From JBATTK01 sp049670505 (lineage in GTDB: Bacteria; Bacteroidota; Bacteroidia; Flavobacteriales; Flavobacteriaceae): DNA of 11,457 nucleotides. The position numbers were made by a program, and so were the translations under genes. Below the pieces are notes generated by a model. That model worked only from the letters and a program-made list of their open reading frames with translations. It was not told where the DNA came from and ran no database searches. The stretch covers positions 1 to 11,457 of the forward strand of contig JBATTK010000006.1 in NCBI GenBank assembly GCA_049670505.1, in the 5' to 3' direction. Each line of letters opens with the position of its first letter. Position 1 is the stretch's first letter. This document shows, piece after piece, positions 1 to 6,002 of the stretch.

Positions 1-532
1 AGGCACGACTGTAAAGAAACAGCACATAGGTAGGTACATTACCGGTGGCTTCATTGATTTCTTGGGGCGTTGGGAAACGTTTTTCCTCGAACTGAAAGGG
101 ACTCCACCCACCGATAACCCGTACCCATTGCCCTTCTGGGGTCCTATCGGCCTGTTCTTTCAACATTTCCAAAGCACGTTTCAGGCTTTTTACACCGTCC
201 CACCGCAATTCGGCATTATAGAATCTTCCTCCACGGGTGAGGTGCAGATGGGAGTCGTTCAATCCGGGGATTACGGTTCTCCCCTTGGCATCGATGGTCA
301 GCGTGCTGTCGCCCTTCATTTTCAGTATTTCTTCGGAAGTGCCTGTAATCAATACTTTTCCATCCTTTACGGCAATGGCTTCCGAAATGGTTTGTTCGGC
401 ATCCATTACTGCAATTTTAGCATTGTGTACAATGAGATCTGCAGTATTTTTTGGGTCTACTTCCTTTGGTTTGCAACCAAAGACCGCAAGAATTAGGAAA
501 AGGCCGGTCAATAATTTTATACGATCGTACAT
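1..532 (-). CDS. YtcJ-like amidohydrolase lipoprotein (N-terminal part, cut by the window edge)
   Basis: Reading the minus strand from an ATG at 532 gives 177 codons still open at position 1, so only the N-terminal third or less of a protein usually near 550-600 residues is present. It starts with a lipoprotein signal: a hydrophobic stretch ending in VFGC with the lipidated cysteine at about residue 20. This suggests a membrane-anchored periplasmic protein. Next come the small beta-rich domain typical of amidohydrolases (DLIVHNAKI, AIAVKDGKVL) and the metal-binding strand VIPGLNDSHLH, with H95 and H97 as the HxH pair. The continuation (GGRFYNAELRWDGVKSL, WVRVIGGWSPFQFEE) fits the amidohydrolase_3/YtcJ family, metal-dependent hydrolases of amide-like bonds whose substrates are mostly unknown. 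It lies 37 bp downstream of the YcaC-like gene on the same strand, so the two are probably co-transcribed. The substrate cannot be told from sequence. Confidence 0.9.
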   Translation of the reverse strand, partial: MYDRIKLLTGLFLILAVFGCKPKEVDPKNTADLIVHNAKIAVMDAEQTISEAIAVKDGKVLITGTSEEILKMKGDSTLTIDAKGRTVIPGLNDSHLHLTRGGRFYNAELRWDGVKSLKRALEMLKEQADRTPEGQWVRVIGGWSPFQFEEKRFPTPQEINEATGNVPTYVLFLYSRA

Positions 533-569
533 AATTTCAGTAGTTTATAGTGCCTATATCTAGACAGGA

Positions 570-1316
570 TTAATTGGATTTATGCTCTTTTTCCCACTTG
601 TCCAACGTTTTCTTATAGTCGATACCCAATCCGTATGCCCCGCCCCATCGCTTGGCCAGGTCGTTCATTTCAACATACTTGTCGGATCTTGCCCAATCGC
701 GATGCACTTCCAATGCGTATTGTAGGGACGTAACCGGTTTTACACCTGCCTGGATCATTCTGGCTATCGACATATTGTGCGCTTCTTGGGAAGTACCTCC
801 TGAGGCATCGGTGATTACATATACATCATAACCATCTTCCAATGCCGAAAGCGCGGCGGACAAGGTACACACCTCTGTCCATAGACCTGCAATGACCAAT
901 TTGGGTTTTTTGTACTCCCCAACTTTGGCGACTACCCGCTTATCCTCCCAGGAGTTCATGGTGGTACGGTCTATATATTTACTTTCATCCGGAAAAAATT
1001 CACGGATTTCAGGAAAAACCGGACCGCTAAAAGATCTTTCGGCAACCGTGGTGACTACCGTAGGGATATCATAGATAATGGCTAGATTGGATATTAATCC
1101 TGTATTGTTCCTCAATTCCTCAATGGGTTGGGATTCTACGGCAAAGGCCATCTGACTTTCATGGTCTATCAAGAGGAGCACATGATTTTCAGGATGTAAC
1201 AGCTCCTTTGATGCGTTCGCGGGATCGTTGTTGGGATTTGGATTGTATTGTGACCATTGTGCAAAGCTTATGGTGCTAAAGAATAATGTTAGGATAGATA
1301 AAGCTATAATTTTCAT
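570..1316 (-). CDS. Exported YcaC-like isochorismatase-family cysteine hydrolase
   Basis: This 248-residue protein begins with a classic signal peptide (hydrophobic core, then SFA before Q20), so it is probably periplasmic; most YcaC relatives are cytosolic. The core has the isochorismatase-like fold. LLLIDHES carries the likely catalytic aspartate D51, and GLWTEVCTLSAALSALEDGYDVYVITDASGG carries the nucleophilic cysteine C150. The late segment MIQAGVKPVTSLQYALEVHRDW is diagnostic of the YcaC branch. I could not assign the catalytic basic residue with certainty; by position it may be R117 in DRTTMNSWED. Family members cleave amide-like or vinyl ether bonds, but YcaC itself has no firmly known substrate. 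The gene lies 101 bp downstream of pirin and 37 bp upstream of the amidohydrolase, probably as one transcription unit. The signal peptide follows directly from the ATG at 1316, which supports that start. Confidence 0.93.
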   Translation of the reverse strand: MKIIALSILTLFFSTISFAQWSQYNPNPNNDPANASKELLHPENHVLLLIDHESQMAFAVESQPIEELRNNTGLISNLAIIYDIPTVVTTVAERSFSGPVFPEIREFFPDESKYIDRTTMNSWEDKRVVAKVGEYKKPKLVIAGLWTEVCTLSAALSALEDGYDVYVITDASGGTSQEAHNMSIARMIQAGVKPVTSLQYALEVHRDWARSDKYVEMNDLAKRWGGAYGLGIDYKKTLDKWEKEHKSN

Positions 1317-1332
1317 TTTGATGCTAGTTTAT

Positions 1333-1348
1333 GTCCGCATTGGCGGAC
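1333..1348 (-). other. GC-rich hairpin in the leader of the YcaC-like gene
   Basis: GTCCGC and GCGGAC form a perfect 6-bp stem with a 4-nt loop, ending 16 bp before the ATG at 1316. No T-run follows on the minus strand (ATAAACTAG), so it does not look like an intrinsic terminator. It could be a processing or stability element between pirin and the hydrolase, or have no function. Confidence 0.4.
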
Positions 1349-1417
1349 GGTTATATATAATTGAATCTAAATAATTCCCCGATGGTTCAGCCCCGGGGTT
1401 TCCGATTTCACCTCCCT

Positions 1418-2143
1418 CTAGTTCATTGGGATTTCCATTAACAATAGCTCGGCATCGGTAGTCGCCTGAATGGCAAGCTGGGATACGTCCCATAGGCCAT
1501 AACCATCCCTCTTGTTCAAGACCTGCCCGTTTATGGTTACGTCTCCTTTAAGTACAAAAGCGTAAATGCCATTTCCCTCCTTTTTTAGTTGATACTGTAG
1601 CGATGTGTCTTTGTCCAATGTTCCCATATGGAACCATGCATCCTGATGTACCCACACCCCTGCATCCTCCGAATGGGGAGAAAGGATTTGCTGCAGTTTG
1701 TTTTTTCTATCGGCCCCATTCAGGGTAATCTGGTCGTATCGCGGCTCCACGTCCTCCTTATTGGGGATAACCCAGATTTGAAGAAATTGGACCTCCTTAT
1801 CCGTATTGGCATTCATCTCGCTATGCTGAATGCCCGTACCTGCGCTCATCACCTGAATATCACCTTGCTTTATTATTTCGCTTCTACCTGTGCTATCCAT
1901 ATGTTTTAAATCTCCGGATAAGGGAATAGAAATGATTTCCATATTTTGGTGGGGATGGGTGCCAAAACCCCTTCCTGGAGCCACAATATCATCATTGAGT
2001 ACCCTAAGTGCCCCAAAGCCCATTCGTTTGGGGTCGTAGTAATTGGCAAAGCTAAAACTATGTTTGGAGTGCAACCATCCATGGTTTGCATCTCCTCTCG
2101 TATCTGCTTTGTGCAGTACCGTAGTTGTTGATTTTGTTTCCAT
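1418..2143 (-). CDS. Pirin-family bicupin (YhhW/YhaK-like)
   Basis: This 241-residue protein has the full-length pirin architecture of two cupin-like barrels. The N-terminal barrel carries the signature RGDANHGWLHSKHSFSF, then THPHQNMEII and GTGIQHSEMN. H63, H65, H107 and E109 match the four ligands of the single metal site in characterised pirins. Family members include E. coli YhhW, which oxidises quercetin in vitro, and others that act as redox-sensing partners, so the in vivo role here is open. No signal peptide is present, so it should be cytosolic, unlike the two exported gene products that follow it. It is the first gene of the minus-strand set. Its leader starts at a good sigma-54 promoter at 2221-2236, which implies control by the divergent activator. 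The ATG at 2143 sits in an AT-rich leader without a clear Shine-Dalgarno sequence, as is usual in Flavobacteriia. Confidence 0.95.
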   Translation of the reverse strand: METKSTTTVLHKADTRGDANHGWLHSKHSFSFANYYDPKRMGFGALRVLNDDIVAPGRGFGTHPHQNMEIISIPLSGDLKHMDSTGRSEIIKQGDIQVMSAGTGIQHSEMNANTDKEVQFLQIWVIPNKEDVEPRYDQITLNGADRKNKLQQILSPHSEDAGVWVHQDAWFHMGTLDKDTSLQYQLKKEGNGIYAFVLKGDVTINGQVLNKRDGYGLWDVSQLAIQATTDAELLLMEIPMN

Positions 2144-2220
2144 TGTTTTGATATATTGAATTCTATATTGTTTGTAAATCCTTTTCTTTGATTTAAGTAT
2201 TCAAATCTGTACTTCTTAAA

Positions 2221-2236
2221 GCCATTCTTATGCCAA
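2221..2236 (-). promoter_or_regulatory. Sigma-54 (-24/-12) promoter of the pirin gene
   Basis: The minus strand reads TTGGCATAAGAATGGC. The -24 box TTGGCA matches the RpoN consensus exactly. The -12 element has T and GC in register, with one mismatch (TGGC for TTGC). The diagnostic GG and GC dinucleotides are separated by exactly 10 bases. Transcription should start near 2209, giving a leader of about 66 nt to the pirin ATG at 2143. No clean TAnnTTTG housekeeping element is seen in the same interval. A sigma-54 activator gene starts 126 bp away in the opposite direction, which strongly supports the call. Confidence 0.75.
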
Positions 2237-2289
2237 AATCAAAAACCCAATATTTACGGGACTTCCACGGTTTTATTGCTTTAAAAAGC

Positions 2290-2325
2290 ATTCTAATAAT
2301 TTAGAAATTTCTAAAATATGAGAAT
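2290..2325. promoter_or_regulatory. 36-bp dyad, probable enhancer site for the sigma-54 activator
   Basis: A perfect 16-bp palindrome, TTTAGAAATTTCTAAA (2300-2315), is flanked by ATTCT (2290-2294) and AGAAT (2321-2325) on the same axis. In all, 16 of 18 base pairs are symmetric about 2307/2308. The centre lies about 98 bp upstream of the start site predicted for the sigma-54 promoter, a typical distance for an enhancer-binding protein. It also ends 36 bp before the activator's own ATG, and a near-consensus -7 element TATTTTTA (2334-2341) lies between them, so the site could also mediate autoregulation. The region is AT-rich, which raises the chance of fortuitous symmetry, but not to this length. 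Confidence 0.6.
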
Positions 2326-2361
2326 ATTTATTGTATTTTTAAGTATCGAGAAACTGAAAAA

Positions 2362-4482
2362 ATGACAAAAGATTTACCCTTGGGGGAACTCAATCACTGG
2401 CTTGTGGAGACCCTTCCCTATGAAGTGATGTGGCTCAATGAAAAAGGGGCCATCCTATATGCAAATAAAAAATTCTGTGAGAAGCTTGGCTATAAAAAGT
2501 CCGAAATACTGCGGCTGTCCATATTTGATCTAAACCCTACCACCACCAACGAAAGTTGGGAGAAGCATTGGAAAAGGGTTAAGAAAAAGGGAATAGTCGA
2601 TTTTAAGGACACGCATAAGGACAAAGCTGGTAAATATTATGAAGTAGAGGTTTTTGCACAGTTTTTCTCAAATAAGGGAAAAAATTTAATTTGTGCGATA
2701 ATGAACGAAATCACCCAATCTAGTTTTTACAGAAATCTACTGCACCATACAGAGCGTATTGCGAATGTGGGAGGGTGGAAACTGAATCTGCAGGATGGCT
2801 CCTTAATTGTAACCGATGAGGCCTTGGAAATCTTTAGGACTACAAATAAGGATAAGGTATTACCCGGTGAGGTGATTCACTATTTTAAGGAAGTGGACCG
2901 ATTGAAAGGGCTATTTCGGGCGGTTATGAGAAAAGCTACCCCTTATGACGAAATTCTGGAAACCAATGAGCGGCCTAGCAGGTATATCCGTTGTGCCGGA
3001 CAGGCAATTTTAAAAGGCGATAAGATTTATAAGATTATAGGGGTCTTTCAAGATGTCACCGAGCGGCAGCTTAGAGAGAACCGCTTACGACTGTTCAAAT
3101 CGATCATTGATAATGCCGAAGACCTGTTTTATGTATATGATAGGGAAGGCCATCTTTTACATTACAGCGACTCCGTGAGCCAGCAATTGGGATTTTCGAG
3201 GAAGGAACTGGATACGTTTACCATTTTTGACTTGGACAATCAGATTACCAAGGATTGGTGGCAGCAGCATTTTGATGAAATCATTGAGGCAGGAGCGCTT
3301 CGATTCGAATGGCTTGTTACACGAAAAAATGGCACTAAATTCCCGGCCGATGTTACCGCAAATCATTTGAGATACCAAGGGATGGATTTGAACTGTGCGG
3401 TAATCAGAAATATTGAGGATCGTAAGAAGCGCGACTTGGAGCTATTTGAGGCCTTGGAGGAAATCAAATCTTTAAAGACCCAATTGGAGCAGGAAAATGA
3501 ATATCTCATTACGGAAATCAACAGGGATATCAATTTTGACAATATCATCTGTATCAGCGATAGCTATGCCCAAGTGTTAAAACAGGTAGAGCAAGTGGCC
3601 CCTACGGATACTACGGTTTTGATAACCGGGGAGTCCGGCACCGGGAAAGAGCTTTTGGCCAATGCAATTCATCACAACAGTCATCGGAAGGAACGTACCC
3701 TTATTAAGGTAAATGCGGCCACATTGCCAAAGGAACTTATAGAGAGCGAACTTTTTGGCCATAAAAAAGGTGCTTTTACGGGGGCAATCGCCGATAAGGC
3801 CGGAAAATTCTGCCTTGCCGATGGGGGTACCCTCTTTTTGGATGAGATCGGTGAGATGCCGTTGGACCTACAGCCAAAACTATTACGCGTTATACAGGAG
3901 GGCGAATTTGACGCACTGGGAAGCCAAAAGACCACTAAGGTAGATGTGCGTATCATTGCCGCTACAAATCGAAACTTGGAGGAAATGATAGAAAACGGAA
4001 AATTCAGGGAAGATCTATACTATCGGTTGAACGTTTTTCCGATACACAATATTCCTTTGAGGGCAAGGAAAGAGGACATTCCCTTATTGGCACAATATTT
4101 TTTGGAAAAGTTTAGTGCAAAAGCGGGAAAAGCGTTCAAACGGCTTTCCAAAAAAACAGTGAATGCCTTGATGAGCTACAACTTTCCTGGAAATATCCGA
4201 GAATTGGAAAACCTTATTGAACGCGCAGTTATTTTGGAGCGTGGTACGACCCTGTTTCCGGGGAGTTGGTTGCCTAAGGTCAATGGCCATATCAAAGAAG
4301 GGAAGGGTCTAAAAACTTTTGAGCAGGTTCAAAGGGAGCACATCATTATGGTCCTTAAACATACCCAGGGCCGTGTGAGCGGCCCTAAAGGTGCGGCGGC
4401 AATACTCGGTATGAAGGATAAGACCCTTTTTGCGAAGATGAATCGATTGGGAATTAAAAGGGAAACGGTTTTTAAAGGATAG
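2362..4482 (+). CDS. Sigma-54-dependent transcriptional activator with three PAS-like domains
   Basis: This 706-residue enhancer-binding protein has no receiver domain. It has three PAS-like sensory modules instead: about residues 8-115 (ETLPYEVMWLNEKGAILYANKKF), about 125-232 (a more divergent module ending IIGVFQDVTERQ) and about 240-358 (NAEDLFYVYDREGHLLHYSD). A short coiled-coil linker follows (LEEIKSLKTQLEQENEYL). The AAA+ domain spans about 398-640, with Walker A GESGTGKE (423-430), the sigma-54-contacting loop GAFTGA (470-475), Walker B GGTLFLDEIGE with D494/E495, and FPGNIRELENLIERA near the end. The C-terminal Fis-type helix-turn-helix is at about 653-702 (GPKGAAAILGMKDKTLFAKMNRLGI). 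All residues needed for ATP hydrolysis and sigma-54 contact appear intact. It probably senses a small ligand or redox state in the cytoplasm. Its divergence from a gene with a sigma-54 promoter makes the pirin unit its likely target. Confidence 0.97.
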   Translation: MTKDLPLGELNHWLVETLPYEVMWLNEKGAILYANKKFCEKLGYKKSEILRLSIFDLNPTTTNESWEKHWKRVKKKGIVDFKDTHKDKAGKYYEVEVFAQFFSNKGKNLICAIMNEITQSSFYRNLLHHTERIANVGGWKLNLQDGSLIVTDEALEIFRTTNKDKVLPGEVIHYFKEVDRLKGLFRAVMRKATPYDEILETNERPSRYIRCAGQAILKGDKIYKIIGVFQDVTERQLRENRLRLFKSIIDNAEDLFYVYDREGHLLHYSDSVSQQLGFSRKELDTFTIFDLDNQITKDWWQQHFDEIIEAGALRFEWLVTRKNGTKFPADVTANHLRYQGMDLNCAVIRNIEDRKKRDLELFEALEEIKSLKTQLEQENEYLITEINRDINFDNIICISDSYAQVLKQVEQVAPTDTTVLITGESGTGKELLANAIHHNSHRKERTLIKVNAATLPKELIESELFGHKKGAFTGAIADKAGKFCLADGGTLFLDEIGEMPLDLQPKLLRVIQEGEFDALGSQKTTKVDVRIIAATNRNLEEMIENGKFREDLYYRLNVFPIHNIPLRARKEDIPLLAQYFLEKFSAKAGKAFKRLSKKTVNALMSYNFPGNIRELENLIERAVILERGTTLFPGSWLPKVNGHIKEGKGLKTFEQVQREHIIMVLKHTQGRVSGPKGAAAILGMKDKTLFAKMNRLGIKRETVFKG

Positions 4483-4515
4483 TTTCGGTGCCGTGGATTT
4501 TAGTTTTTTGTTCCC

Positions 4516-4567
4516 AAGGTTTAAAATAAGGTGACACTTACGTATCTATAGCAAACCTTAAAGGTTT
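4516..4567. terminator. Possible bidirectional terminator between convergent genes
   Basis: The 83-bp gap between the stops of the activator (4482) and the AraC gene (4566) contains AAGGTTT (4516-4522) and its complement AAACCTT (4553-4559), a 7-bp stem with a 30-nt loop. AAACCTT is also followed by AAGGTTT (4561-4567) after one base, which touches the AraC stop codon. There is a TTTTTT run at 4504-4509, but it precedes the stem on the plus strand. The arrangement suits a shared terminator, but neither arm has a proper T-run placed after it, so the call is weak. Confidence 0.25.
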
Positions 4568-5483
4568 ATCCCAACGTACTACCGTGGACTCTTGAGGTCT
4601 GCCGATATTTATTGGGCGTGCTACCCTCCATTTTTTTGAAGAAACGGGCAAAATGTGTAGGTTCGGTGTAATTGAGCATATAACCGATTTCGGATATATC
4701 CTTATCCGTATATAGCAATAAATTTTTGCTTTCCGCAAAAAGGCGCTCGTTAATGAGATCTTTTGCACTTTTCCCGGTTACTTCCTTTACCGCCGTAGTG
4801 AGATAATTTGGGGTAACGTTCAATTGTTCTGCAAAATCGGATACACTTTTCATGGTGCAATACAGTTTATTGACCAACTGCTGAAATCTGAAAGTCAGTG
4901 CCGTCGCAGCGGATTGTTGGTCCAGTGCCTGTGAATGCCTATCATAAATCGCTTTACAGCTATACAGGAAACTGAGCAGCAATCCCTGTAGTTTTCGTTC
5001 TTGGTACGGATGTGTATTTTGAAACGTGCGTAACAACGCCTGCATTTCTTTTCGAAGCGACTTGTTCTCCGCTGTCGAGGCATTAAAAACGTTCAATTCC
5101 ACAAACTGTAAAAAAGGAAATTCTTCCAGCATTCTATTTGCACCAAAGGGGAGAAAATCCATTTTGAAAAAAAGAATATAACCCGTTAATTGCTCCTGGC
5201 CGCGAAACCAAGAAAAGGTTTGTCCGGGAACCACAAAGAATAGCGGTAGTTCCGCCTTTTCGAAATTCTTTGAATTCAAATTGATATTGGTGGTTAGGAA
5301 CGAATCCAGTAGGGCAACATGAAAAAAATCAATTTTGAAAGGGGGGAAGGATTGTACCACACTGGGATAGGTAGATTCCATTGTAAAAATGTGAAAATCA
5401 TCTATATGCGTTCGTTGATCATAACCTGTAGCTTCATGCAATTGATTAATTTCGGTAAACAATGGTATGCCTTTCTTGTCCAT
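4566..5483 (-). CDS. AraC-family transcriptional regulator, probable regulator of the adjacent efflux locus
   Basis: I take the ATG at 5483, giving 305 residues beginning MDKKGIPLFTEI. An upstream in-frame ATG at 5546 would add 21 residues unlike the family. The N-terminal half is a cupin-type sensing domain of the kind common in Bacteroidota AraC proteins (PLFFVVPGQTFSWFRGQEQLTGYILFFKMDFL). The C-terminal double helix-turn-helix runs from about residue 214 to 298. The first motif is VSDFAEQLNVTPNYLTTAVKEVTGKS. The second is ISEIGYMLNYTEPTHFARFFKKMEGSTPNKYR, with the conserved FxRFFKKxxGxTPxxYR ending. The gene is on the same strand as the RND efflux genes and downstream of them, across a 519-bp gap, so it probably has its own promoter. 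The paired direct repeats at the efflux channel promoter have AraC-type geometry. The effector is unknown. Confidence 0.93.
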   Translation of the reverse strand: MDKKGIPLFTEINQLHEATGYDQRTHIDDFHIFTMESTYPSVVQSFPPFKIDFFHVALLDSFLTTNINLNSKNFEKAELPLFFVVPGQTFSWFRGQEQLTGYILFFKMDFLPFGANRMLEEFPFLQFVELNVFNASTAENKSLRKEMQALLRTFQNTHPYQERKLQGLLLSFLYSCKAIYDRHSQALDQQSAATALTFRFQQLVNKLYCTMKSVSDFAEQLNVTPNYLTTAVKEVTGKSAKDLINERLFAESKNLLLYTDKDISEIGYMLNYTEPTHFARFFKKMEGSTPNKYRQTSRVHGSTLG

Positions 5484-5567
5484 GGTATAAAAGTACCTAA
5501 AAAACAAGAAACGTTGGCTACCGTACCGGTAAACCGCCGTTTCCATCCAACACTAAACTTTTGGTTA

Positions 5568-5610
5568 CCCGTTGTGTATTTTGAATCTTAAAATCAAAAT
5601 ACACAACGGG
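5568..5610. repeat. Perfect 17-bp inverted repeat with a 9-nt loop
   Basis: CCCGTTGTGTATTTTGA (5568-5584) is followed, after nine bases, by its exact reverse complement TCAAAATACACAACGGG (5594-5610). It begins 84 bp upstream of the AraC start. On the plus strand it is followed by CTTTTGG, only a weak T-run, and no plus-strand gene would end here. On the minus strand no T-run follows (TAACCAAAAG). It could be a remnant terminator, an RNA hairpin in the AraC leader or a protein-binding site. The two copies of CTTTTGGT that flank it (5558-5565 and 5611-5618) are noted separately. Confidence 0.8.
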
Positions 5611-5732
5611 CTTTTGGTATAATGTCCTTATATATGATTTATTGTCTCGATCGCTAGTTAACACCTTACCTTCCGTAGTTCATTGCAAGACATTGGGGTG
5701 CAAAAAAATTATTTTGTGTTCAACCATGTGCC

Positions 5733-5810
5733 TTCGATACGATTGCAGGGCAATCACTCAGGCACCTACATATGGTCATTGAGTGATTTCCGTATGGAAA
5801 TCGTATTGAA
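5733..5810. other. Complex dyad able to form two mutually exclusive hairpins
   Basis: An outer pair, TTCGATACGATT (5733-5744) and AATCGTATTGAA (5799-5810), matches over 12 bp with one G-T position. Nested inside it, AATCACTCA (5752-5760) and TGAGTGATT (5780-5788) form a perfect 9-bp stem. The right-hand arms also overlap a compact local hairpin, GATTTCC-GTAT-GGAAATC (5785-5802), with a perfect 7-bp stem. The long fold and the local hairpin cannot coexist. No coding sequence covers this interval. It could be a small structured RNA, a leader switch, or a relic of a palindromic element. Confidence 0.5.
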
Positions 5811-5866
5811 ATGACATTCCAGTATCTAGTTTTCAGTGTCCAGCTTGCTATTATCCAACGGTAAAG

Positions 5867-5959
5867 ACCTACTGTTTACTGGTTAATGGTTATCCGCTAA
5901 AGGTTAATCGTGGAAAAACCTACTGTTAACCGTTAACGTTCAACGAAATTAATTTCATT
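5867..5959. repeat. Patch of short GTTAAC-like repeats and an 18-bp dyad
   Basis: ACCTACTGTT occurs at 5867-5876 and again at 5918-5927. GGTTAAT occurs at 5881-5887 and 5902-5908. The hexamer GTTAAC occurs at 5925-5930 and 5932-5937, followed by GTTCAAC at 5938-5944. At the end, GAAATTAATTTC (5945-5956) is a perfect 12-bp palindrome whose dyad extends to 5942-5959 with one mismatch. It resembles the degenerate short-unit repeats often seen between genes in Flavobacteriia. A regulatory role is possible but unsupported. Confidence 0.5.
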
Positions 5960-6002
5960 ACTTTTAACTAATCGGCATTGGCTTTGTAAACATAGGAACG
6001 GT

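Larger units (their letters stand above)
5484..6002. other. 519-bp intergenic region without a gene but rich in structure
   Basis: No reading frame here resembles a protein. The interval holds a perfect 17-bp inverted repeat (5568-5610), a segment able to form two competing folds (5733-5810) and short GTTAAC-like repeats ending in an 18-bp dyad (5867-5959). It must also contain the AraC promoter and the end of the efflux transcript, but I could not identify a convincing TTG/TAnnTTTG promoter or an intrinsic terminator in it. Confidence 0.7.

Noticed and set aside
1377..1398. A CCCCG/CGGGG stem just downstream of pirin, considered as its terminator.
   Set aside because: The stem is only 5 bp with a 12-nt loop and is followed by AATTATTT rather than a T-run. 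Nearby CCCCGGGG offers competing pairings, and the next genes look co-transcribed.
1390..1403. A second GG-N10-GC match on the minus strand between the pirin and YcaC-like genes.
   Set aside because: The -24 box would be TCGGAA rather than TTGGCA and the -12 box lies in a GGGG tract. This is the background rate expected for a four-base pattern.
5484..5546. The longer AraC reading frame starting at the ATG at 5546.
   Set aside because: The extra 21 residues do not resemble the family N-terminus, while the ATG at 5483 gives a typical start.
5700..5960. The repeat-rich gap considered as a CRISPR array or integron attC site.
   Set aside because: The repeats are too short and irregular for CRISPR. 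The dyad at 5733-5810 lacks recognisable attC core motifs, and no integrase is near.
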